23,944 bases of DNA from Christensenella sp. UBA1750 (lineage in GTDB: Bacteria > Bacillota > Clostridia > Christensenellales > UBA1750): the NCBI GenBank assembly GCA_002315655.1, contig DCHO01000076.1, positions 1-23,944 on the forward strand, read 5' to 3'. Every line of letters starts with the position of its first letter. Position 1 is the stretch's first letter. Both the position numbers and the translations under genes were made by a program. Below the pieces are notes generated by a model. The model saw nothing but the letters and a program-made list of their open reading frames with translations. It ran no database searches and had not been told where the DNA came from. Below are positions 1-7,200 of this stretch, piece after piece.

Positions 1-4
1 GAAG

Positions 5-198
5 GCAAGTGCTTTTTTCAATGAAATCGCCTCTTTCGAGGCTAATGAAGAATGAAGACGCTTCGCTAATGAAGGAATGAGAACGGGAGAACGGGAGAAC
101 GTGAGAAATGAGGCGATCTTGTTTCGTTATTGAGCGCAGGGAAAGGCTTTATCAGAGCAACGCCCGACTTCATGTTTGTGAAGCAAACGCTTCATTAA
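5..198. repeat. Hairpin-rich repeat, copy 1 (AATGAAG-tag family)
   Basis: This is the first of two direct copies of a roughly 190-bp non-coding element; the second is at 386-568. Short tags of the type TAATGAAG stand in forward orientation on the left and as CTTCATTA on the right, with small hairpins between them. Visible hairpins are GCCTC/GAGGC near 29-42 and GTTT/AAAC at 174-188. A longer-range pairing joins ATCGCCTC (26-33) to GAGGCGAT (110-117), so the element can fold as a large structure carrying smaller stem-loops. The right half is less regular than in copy 2, with decayed tags such as CTTTATCAG. I see no open reading frame with a ribosome binding site. Function unknown. Confidence 0.8.
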
Positions 199-385
199 AT
201 CCATGTGCATCAGTCAGAGCACATTGACGAGTAGAAGGAACGGCGAATCCGTAACGTATGGAACTCATAGGAGAGTTCATGCCGTCAGCCACCAAGAACA
301 TAGAGAAATGGATATAGCCGGCAAATACATACCAAGCTATGCCGTTTTTTTCGGGATAGAAAATCCATGATTTGCACCACATAAA
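199..385. other. Spacer between the two repeat copies, no gene supported
   Basis: This 187-bp spacer has one short inverted repeat (GAACTC/GAGTTC around 259-276). A reverse-strand frame of 70 codons crosses it, but it has no ribosome binding site and its end runs into repeat copy 1, so I do not call a gene. Confidence 0.5.
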
Positions 386-568
386 GCAAGTGCTTTTTCA
401 ATGAAGTCGCCTCTAACGGGGCTAATGAAGAATGAAGACGCTTCGCTAATGAAGAAATAAGAACGGGAGAATGGGAGAAATATGGCGACTTTGCTTCATT
501 AGGTGCGAAGCACCATCTTCATTAGGACAGCGCCCGACTTCATGTTTACGAAGCAAACGCTTCATTAA
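386..568. repeat. Hairpin-rich repeat, copy 2 (AATGAAG-tag family)
   Basis: Second and better preserved copy of the element at 5-198. It opens with a hairpin AAGCA-ag-TGCTT, then carries forward TAATGAAG/AATGAAG tags, an inner region rich in GGGAGAA, and then reverse tags CTTCATTA. Hairpins in the right half include GGTGC-gaa-GCACC (502-514) and GTTT/AAAC (544-558). The long-range stem AGTCGCC (405-411) with GGCGACT (484-490) matches the equivalent stem of copy 1. Its outer pair is G-C here and A-T in copy 1, a compensatory change that points to selection on folding. Non-coding as far as I can see. Confidence 0.82.
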
Positions 569-814
569 GATTCCCCGCTACGATCTACAAGAAACTAATA
601 TAAAAGAAATGAAAATAAAAAACAGAATTATGAAAAAATCTGGCAAGTGTTTCCTTGAAATATAAACCGCATATTATAAACTATCCTGAAATCATGGCCA
701 AAGAAGGTGTTGACGTATTTGATGCGCCATCGGATCACAGCTTGTTCAACAGAAAAGGCAACTAAAAATGAAAAAATTGTGAATTATGTGCTTTATGTAT
801 CGGGGCGATTGTGC
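569..814. other. AT-rich intergenic stretch upstream of the aquaporin gene
   Basis: The stretch is clearly richer in A and T than the coding regions that follow. Apart from the possible gene remnant at 634-765 I see no gene, RNA or terminator in it. Confidence 0.5.
634..765 (+). pseudogene. C-terminal remnant of an unidentified protein
   Basis: An open frame after the stop at 631-633 ends at the TAA at 763-765. Its last 30 or so residues read like genuine protein, including NYPEIMAKEGVDVFDAP and then DHSLFNRKGN. No start codon with a ribosome binding site precedes it, and the DNA just upstream is AT-rich and low in complexity. I therefore read it as the tail of a gene whose front has been lost. 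I do not recognise the family. Its position next to the two repeat copies suggests rearrangement here. It could also be a chance frame. Confidence 0.35.
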
Positions 815-820
815 TATACT
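792..820 (+). promoter_or_regulatory. Probable promoter of the aquaporin gene (extended -10)
   Basis: A TGCTATACT element, that is an extended -10 with TATACT at 815-820, lies about 78 bases ahead of the start codon. The -35 position (792-797, TTATGT) is weak, which fits an extended -10 promoter. The same TGCTATACT string precedes rpsF and nudC in this window. Confidence 0.5.
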
Positions 821-897
821 GAACGCAGGTTCATGAAAATGAGCTGAAAATGTACTCTTGGAAGGAGAACTTCCGGAAAATCAAAGGAGGAGACTTT

Positions 898-1554
898 ATG
901 AAGAAGTACATTGCGGAACTCATCGGTACCTTCGTGCTTGTGTTTGTGGCCTGCGGCGTTGCGGCGGTCACGGGCTGCACGGCAGAAGCCAACGCGGCCT
1001 ACATTCTGACGGCTCTGGCCTTCGGCGGCGTCATTGTGGCCATGGCGTATTCCATCGGCAACATCTCCGGCTGCCACATCAACCCGGCGGTTTCCATCGC
1101 GGTGTGGATCAACAAGGGAATGTCCACAAAGGACTTCATCGGCTACCTCGTGTCCCAGTTCGTGGGCGGCATCTTAGGCGCTGCGGTGCTGCGCTGCCTG
1201 ATCGGCACCGAGTACGGTCTCGGTTGCAACGGACTGTATGCCGCATCCGTCGGCAAGTCCCTGATTATCGAGATCATTCTCACCTTCATCTTCGTGCTGG
1301 CGGTGCTGGGTGCGACCTCCAAGATTGAGAACGGCAATGTGGCCGGCCTCGTCATCGGCGGCTCGCTGACGCTGGTTCACTTAATGGGCATCTTCTTCAC
1401 GGGCACCTCCGTGAACCCCGCCCGTTCCTTCGGCCCTGCCTTGCTGCTGGGCGGCGACGCCCTGGCGAATGTCTGGGTGTTCATCGTAGCTCCCCTCATC
1501 GGAGGAGTATTGGCGGCAATCGTGTGGAAAGCATTAAGCGCCAAGAAGGCATAA
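898..1554 (+). CDS. Aquaporin (MIP family water channel, AqpZ-like)
   Basis: The product is a 218-residue integral membrane channel of the major intrinsic protein family, close to the usual length of about 230. Both pore motifs are intact: NPA at residues 62-64 (in HINPAVS) and at 173-175 (in SVNPARS). Residues F42, H161, T170 and R176 match the aromatic/arginine filter of E. coli AqpZ (Phe, His, Thr, Arg), which is the water-selective pattern. A glycerol facilitator would have a wider filter without that His. I chose the start at 898 because AAAGGAGG lies 7 bases upstream; an in-frame ATG at 850 lacks this. The gene stands alone between its own promoter and a terminator, so it is monocistronic. 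Its likely role is osmotic water flow across the cell membrane. Confidence 0.93.
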   Translation: MKKYIAELIGTFVLVFVACGVAAVTGCTAEANAAYILTALAFGGVIVAMAYSIGNISGCHINPAVSIAVWINKGMSTKDFIGYLVSQFVGGILGAAVLRCLIGTEYGLGCNGLYAASVGKSLIIEIILTFIFVLAVLGATSKIENGNVAGLVIGGSLTLVHLMGIFFTGTSVNPARSFGPALLLGGDALANVWVFIVAPLIGGVLAAIVWKALSAKKA

Positions 1555-1569
1555 TCTTATAGGAAATTC

Positions 1570-1612
1570 GCCCCTTTTTCTGTTCTCCAAAACAGGAAAA
1601 GGGGCTTTTTAT
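1570..1612 (+). terminator. Rho-independent terminator after the aquaporin gene
   Basis: The arms GCCCCTTTT and AAAAGGGGC, extended by CTGTT/AACAG, form a stem with a short loop and are followed by a T-rich run. The T-run overlaps the expected -35 position of the next promoter. Confidence 0.88.
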
Positions 1613-1634
1613 TTTCGGGAGGATTGTGTATAAT
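1606..1634 (+). promoter_or_regulatory. Probable promoter of the URO-D-like operon
   Basis: A consensus TATAAT at 1629-1634, preceded by TGTG, lies 36 bases ahead of the start codon. The -35 position falls in the T-run of the preceding terminator and is not a good match. Confidence 0.5.
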
Positions 1635-1670
1635 ACAATTACAGGAACGAATAAACAAGGAGGACGAACC

Positions 1671-2948
1671 ATGACTCCGAGAGAAAGACTGATTGAAACC
1701 CTGAACCACCGCGACCCCGGGCAGGTGGTTGTGGACATGGGCTCCACCGCCGTCACGGGCTGCAATGTAAATGCAATGGTGAAGCTGCGCCGTGGACTTG
1801 GACTTGATGAGCAAACCCTCATCGTGGATGAGCCGCTGCAGCTGCTGGGGCGGGTGGAGGAAGACCTGCGCAAAGCGTTGGATGCAAGCGTGCTGGGAAT
1901 TTCCAACGGAAACACCATTTTCGGGTTCAGAAACCGCGATTGGAAGGACTGGACGCTGGGCAACGGCCTCAAGGTGAAGGTTTCGGAGGAATTCCGCACC
2001 ACCACCGACGAAAAGGGCTACACTTACCTCTACGCGCAGGGCGACACCAGCTATCCCCCGGCAGGCTCCATGCCGAAGGGCGGCTTCTATTTTGACAACA
2101 TCACCAGAAGCGACGCGATGGCGGACGACGATGACCTCAACGCCCGCGAGGATTTCAAGGACGATTTCGGTGTTCTCAACGATGAACAGCTCCGTCTGAT
2201 CGAGGATTCCGTCAATGCCGCGTGGAACAATACCGATTACGGCCTCATCTACAACGGCGCGCTGTGCGGCATCGGGGATTTTGCGCTGGTGCCCGGCCCC
2301 CATGTGAAGGAGCCCAAGGGCATCCGCGACCTGAACGAGTTCATGATGGCGCACAAACTAAGCCCGCAGTACATTCATGATATGTTCGGCTTCCAGCTCG
2401 AAATCGCCCTGAAAAACGCCGCGCTGCTTTATCAGGCGGCGGGGGACAGGATTCAGTCCGCCTACATTTCCGGCACGGACTTCGGCTTGCAGAGAGGGCC
2501 GTTCATGTCCCGCGAATCCTTCCAAGAATTCTACAAGCCCTATTACACTAAGATCAACGCCTGGGTGCATGAGAACACCAAATGGAAGACCTTCTTCCAC
2601 TCCTGCGGCTCCATCGTCACCTTCCTGCAGGACTTCTACGAGTGCGGCGCGGACATTCTCAACCCCGTGCAGATTTCTGCGGAGGGCATGGATCCCGAAT
2701 GGCTGAAAAAGGAGTGGGGCGACAAGTTCGTCTTCTGGGGCGGCGGCATCAACACCCAGCAGACCCTGCCCTTCGGCACACCGGAGGAATGCTATGAGGA
2801 GACCATGAGGAACCTGAAAATCTTCGCGCCCGGCGGCGGGTATGTCTTCAACACCGTGCACAACATTCAGGGGCAGACCCCAATGGAGAACATGGTGGCG
2901 ATGGTGCAGGCTATCCGCGACTACAACAAGCAGGTTTACGGGAAGTAA
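1671..2948 (+). CDS. Uroporphyrinogen decarboxylase-family (MtaA/CmuA-like) methyltransferase
   Basis: The 425-residue product belongs to the URO-D superfamily of TIM barrels. In anaerobes most such proteins are not haem enzymes but corrinoid- or coenzyme-linked methyltransferases like MtaA. The N-terminus (MTPRERLIETLNHRDP) is typical of that branch. HSCG at 310-313 supplies the His-x-Cys pair that binds zinc in MtaA-type enzymes. The third ligand, a Cys in a late GCG motif, is replaced here by GGGYVFNTVHNIQ, so zinc binding may differ or be lost. No corrinoid protein or haem gene lies nearby. The start at 1671 has AAGGAGG 7 bases upstream; the longer in-frame start at 1626 overlaps the -10 box. 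The U32-like gene follows after 8 bases, so the two are cotranscribed. The substrate is unknown. Confidence 0.85.
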   Translation: MTPRERLIETLNHRDPGQVVVDMGSTAVTGCNVNAMVKLRRGLGLDEQTLIVDEPLQLLGRVEEDLRKALDASVLGISNGNTIFGFRNRDWKDWTLGNGLKVKVSEEFRTTTDEKGYTYLYAQGDTSYPPAGSMPKGGFYFDNITRSDAMADDDDLNAREDFKDDFGVLNDEQLRLIEDSVNAAWNNTDYGLIYNGALCGIGDFALVPGPHVKEPKGIRDLNEFMMAHKLSPQYIHDMFGFQLEIALKNAALLYQAAGDRIQSAYISGTDFGLQRGPFMSRESFQEFYKPYYTKINAWVHENTKWKTFFHSCGSIVTFLQDFYECGADILNPVQISAEGMDPEWLKKEWGDKFVFWGGGINTQQTLPFGTPEECYEETMRNLKIFAPGGGYVFNTVHNIQGQTPMENMVAMVQAIRDYNKQVYGK

Positions 2949-2956
2949 AGGCCTGC

Positions 2957-3856
2957 ATGATGAGGAAAATTGCGTACTATCACCTGCCGGGGCTCTTCGA
3001 GTTCTATGAGCTGTATAAACTGTTCCTTCCAATATATAGGCAGCACCGCGACTGGTTCTATGATTGGTGTGCAATCGGCTCGATCTACGGCGCTCCGGCG
3101 GACTGCATCTGGGGCGGCGGGCGCGTGGGATATGGGGAGGATAATCCCAAAGAAGTGCTGTCGCTGCTGCGGGAACACGGCATCTCGGCACGGCTCACGT
3201 TCAGCAATTCCCTGCTGAAAGAGGAACATTTGACCGACAGAAGATGCAACGCCCTCTGTGCGCTGCTGGAACGGGAAGGGAAAGGGAAGCACGGCGTCAT
3301 TGTCCACGCGGAGCTGTTGACAGAGCATTTGCGGCGGAACTATCCCGGACTGTACCTCGTTTCCTCCACCACAAAGGTGCTGACCGAATTTGAGCATCTG
3401 AGGCAGGAATTAGGCAGGGAGGAATTTGCTTACGTTGTGCCGGACTTCCGGCTGAATAAGGAATTTGACCTTCTGGACACGCTGACGCAAGGGGAGAAGG
3501 ACAAGGCGGAATTTCTCTGCAACGAGTGCTGCTGGTTTTTCTGCCCGGAGCGAAAGGCCTGCTATGAGGCGGTGAGCCGGAAGAATCTGGGGGAGAATGT
3601 CGAGCATAATTGCTGTGCGCCGGACGGGAAGGAAGGCTACCGATTCTCCAAGGCCATGGAAAATCCCGGATTCATCGGGACTAAGGACATCGTTAACACC
3701 TACCTGCCCCGCGGCTTTTCGCAGTTCAAGCTCGAAGGGCGTTCGCTGGGCAGCGCGATGGTGCTGGAATTTCTGCTGTATTACATGGTCAAGCCCGCCT
3801 GCCAGCTCAAGGTTCGGGAGGAGGTCTATCTGGACAGTATGCTGGATCTGTTTTGA
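2957..3856 (+). CDS. Cysteine-rich U32 peptidase-like protein, function unknown
   Basis: This 299-residue protein resembles the U32/UbiU group of TIM-barrel proteins in its overall layout. It has a VVPDFRLNKEFDLL strand, a Cys cluster at residues 188-202 (CNECCWFFCPERKAC), a further CC at 219-220, and a late FKLEGRS motif like the FKIEGR of U32 proteins. In UbiU/UbiV four cysteines hold an iron-sulfur cluster, and the cysteines here could do the same; that is inference. It follows the URO-D-like gene by 8 bases and is closed by a strong terminator, so the pair probably acts together. The upstream site is weak (TAAAGG), which suggests translational coupling. ATG at 2960 is an alternative start. 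Confidence 0.6.
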   Translation: MMRKIAYYHLPGLFEFYELYKLFLPIYRQHRDWFYDWCAIGSIYGAPADCIWGGGRVGYGEDNPKEVLSLLREHGISARLTFSNSLLKEEHLTDRRCNALCALLEREGKGKHGVIVHAELLTEHLRRNYPGLYLVSSTTKVLTEFEHLRQELGREEFAYVVPDFRLNKEFDLLDTLTQGEKDKAEFLCNECCWFFCPERKACYEAVSRKNLGENVEHNCCAPDGKEGYRFSKAMENPGFIGTKDIVNTYLPRGFSQFKLEGRSLGSAMVLEFLLYYMVKPACQLKVREEVYLDSMLDLF

Positions 3857-3885
3857 ACCGCTAAACGTTATATATCAAAGATGAA

Positions 3886-3926
3886 ACAAAACCACAGGAT
3901 GAGAAATCGTCCTGTGGTTTTGTTTT
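3886..3926 (+). terminator. Rho-independent terminator with a perfect 14-bp stem
   Basis: ACAAAACCACAGGA (3886-3899) pairs perfectly with TCCTGTGGTTTTGT (3910-3923), followed by TTT. The A-rich left arm would let it work on the reverse strand too, though no reverse gene ends here. Confidence 0.92.
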
Positions 3927-4136
3927 ATGCTGAGGAATGGCATTTATATAGATGTATATATAATAATTAAATGTAATATAAATCACTCTGCGGATCAGTT
4001 GTTTCTAAGATGTTTACAACTTGTATCGAAAATGCTTTGATTGAAACAAATTTGAATCATGTTTTGATGATAATTGCTTATTTCACCTAAACTGTTACAG
4101 AAATGAGGTAAAAATTAGGAAATTTTGCAATATTTA
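3927..4136. other. AT-rich intergenic region ahead of the giant gene
   Basis: These 210 bases are strongly AT-rich and have no credible ORF. The segment next to the promoter, including an AAAATT/AATTTT inverted repeat near 4112-4127, resembles an UP element that would strengthen the promoter. A binding site for a regulator is possible but not identifiable. Confidence 0.5.
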
Positions 4137-4165
4137 TTGACAAATGTTTCCGAATCCTGTATCAT
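4137..4165 (+). promoter_or_regulatory. Strong sigma-A-type promoter of the giant secreted protein
   Basis: A consensus -35 TTGACA (4137-4142), a 17-base spacer and -10 TATCAT (4160-4165) sit about 66 bases ahead of the start codon, downstream of AT-rich DNA. Confidence 0.85.
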
Positions 4166-4231
4166 AAGCGTATCTAAAACGGAAACGGAATCCGTATGAC
4201 GACAACAACAAATCGCACAGGAGGAACCAAG

Positions 4232-7200
4232 ATGAAGAGAAGAGTCTTATGTATCCTGCTCGCTCTCACGATGGTCATTACCATGTTCCCGCTGACGGCA
4301 CGCGCAGCGGAAACAAACGTGACCTACAAGAAAGTGAGCCCCACTGCCATTGCGGCCGGCGAGGAATACCTGCTGGTCTACTCCGCAAGCAGAAGCAATT
4401 ATGCGCTTAACAATGAGGGCAAGACGACCTCTGTTTCTGTGAGCAATTCCACCATTACCCTGTCTTCTGCCAACGCGGAAAAGCTGACCTGGACGGTCGG
4501 CACCGCCTCCGGCAATCAGACAAGCGGCGGCAGCTACACGCTGAAAAACGGCTCCGTTTATCTCGGCCGTTCTTCCTCCGCCACTTCCTCCGGCAGCAGC
4601 TCTGTCCTGGGCGAGATCGGCAGCTTCATCGGTGGTCTCATCGGTGGCGGCACCACTGCTTCCGGCAGCTCCTACGGCGTGACCGTGAGCTCCAGCAGCA
4701 GCAGCGCGAACTTCGGCCTTGGCTACTCCAACGGCAAGTTCACCAACAAGGCGACCTCCTCGGGCTACAGCAGAAGTTCTTCCACTACGACTTACACCCT
4801 GACTTACAGCAGCTCCGCTTTCGTGTTCACCTCCGGCAGCACCACCTCTGCCAACATCGTGCTCTACCAGAAGGAGAGCAAGTCCCAGGACGACGATGAT
4901 GACGATGATGATGACACCGCTGATGTGACCCTGACCCCCGCTTCTTCCAATGCGCCTTCTGCTTCCAAGGAAGTCAAGGTCGGCAACAAGATCACCGTCA
5001 GCCTGAAGAACTCCAATTCTTCTTCCACCACTTTCTATCTCACTCTCGGTGATTCTTCCAAGGCTACCCTTTCTGCCAGCTCTGTGACCGTTGCGGCAAA
5101 CAGCTCTGCGACCTTCACCGTGACCGGCAAGGAAGCCGGTTCCACCACCGTTAATATTTCCAGCAGCAATTCCTCTTATTCCTATAATGCCAGAAAGGCC
5201 ACCCTCAATCTGACCGTGACCGGCAGCGGCTCTTCTGACGATGACGATGACGATCCTGTGGTAAAGCCTTCCGGCGATGTGACTTATGTTGCGTTCTCCT
5301 CTGACGTTCACGTTCAGAGCGGCGATAAATCCGCTACCCGTATGCAGAACTGGATCGACAAGGTAACTGCGAAGGTTGGCGGCAAGCTGAATAACTTCGC
5401 GTTCGCCGGCGATATGGGTCCCGCTTCCGGCAGCAGCGATACTTTCTGGACTTATGCCCAGAAGGCGATTGACGTTGTTACCGACTCCTCCAAGGTTGAG
5501 AACAACGGCTTCTATACCTGCGGCAACCACGAATACAGCCCTGGGTCTTATTCTCACAACCTGAACTCCACCACAAAGCTGTACTCTGACGTAGGTACTG
5601 TCTTTGCGACTGATGAATATATTCTGTATTCCCTGAGCCCCAGATCGGGTTCGGAGCAGTACACGGATGATGACATTGCTGATCTGACAACCTACCTCAA
5701 CAATCACAAGGACTTTGAAAAGCCTATCTTCGTTATCGGACACTATCCTCTGCATAAATATTCCGGCGGATATTCCTGGTACAGTTCTTCTTCCTCCTCC
5801 TCCGGTGAATCTACTTCCATTCATGACGGCAAGCCTGCTGTTGGCTCCGCAAAGCTGATCAGCGCGCTGAACACCGCTGCGACCACAAACGGTCAGACCA
5901 TCTTCTTCATCTGGGGTCATAATCACTCCAGCAGCAATGACCACTATGATAAGGTCTATACCGATAAGATCAACGATACTTCCATCAACTTCGTCTATGC
6001 GGCCGCAGGCTGTATGGCCGGCAGCGAGTATGGATCTTCGGCTAATGTTGAAGGCAAAGGCTCCGTCGCAGCTATCTATGACAACTGTGTGACCTTCAAC
6101 TACTATGATGAAAACGGTAATGTTGTCGGTACCGGTGCCACTATCGGTTACGATGGCAGCACCTCCGAGGGCGGCACCACCGGCGGCGATGTTGCCGGTG
6201 ATTCCGATGTGGAAGTGACTCCCACTACCGACAATCCCACCAAATCCAAGACCATCGGTGTCGGTGATTCCTTCGACATTGTGATCACAAACGGCTCCGA
6301 ATACGAAAAGGATTATAAATTCACAGCCTCGACCGAGGATGATGACATTGTCAGCATCACCGGTACGCCCAGTGATGAAATTGCTCCCGGTAAGACCGTA
6401 ACCATGACCGTTAAGGGTTTGGCTAAGGGAACGGCCACTATCTTAATCGAAAATAACAATTCTACTGCTTCCTCTGTGAGAAAGGCCACCATCAACGTGA
6501 CCGTCGGCGAGGGCGGAGGCAGCTCCACTCCCACCACCACCAAGACTGTTTACACGCTGGCTGATGAGATCAAGTCCGGCGAAACCTACCTCATCGTCAA
6601 CGCAAATGACGGAGAAGGCAAAGCCCTGACCAACGGTGGCAGCTCCTTTAGCACCACCGCCGTGACGATCAAGGACGGCACAATCGAAGCTTCCAATCTG
6701 AGCAAGGCCGAATGGGCGGCAAAGTCCAACGGTTCGGAAAACAACCCCGGTACCGGCTTGTTCAACTCCGATACCAAGCTTAAGATCAATGCCCAAAGCG
6801 ATCCTGTGATCAAGCTCACCACGGATGATTACAATGCGGGCGATTTCAAGTACGACAAGACCAACAACCTGATTACCTATCCTTACGGCTCCGAAACCAA
6901 GACCTATTATCTTGGTTCTGACAACTCCAATGTGTTTGCCGCAGGCGCCTCCACGAGCGATGTCGGCAAGGTCTACATCTTCGTCAAGGGCGAGACTACC
7001 GTTGTGCCCGGCAGCGATGATGACGGAACCGAAACCGATGACTCCGACGTTGAAGCGGAAGCCATACAGAGAAAGAATAATCCTGAAACTATTAAGAAGA
7101 CTGTCAAGGTCGGCGATACCTTCAAAATCAAGGTCAAGAACGGCTCTGATTCTCCCTACGAATATAAACTGACATTCAGCGAATCCGGCGTGGCATCTTC

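Noticed and set aside
170..382. 70-codon reverse-strand gene
   Set aside because: No ribosome binding site, and its C-terminal part runs into repeat copy 1. Best read as a chance frame.
1606..1670. Start of the URO-D-like protein at ATG 1626
   Set aside because: That start overlaps the TATAAT box and has no ribosome binding site; ATG 1671 has AAGGAGG at ideal distance.
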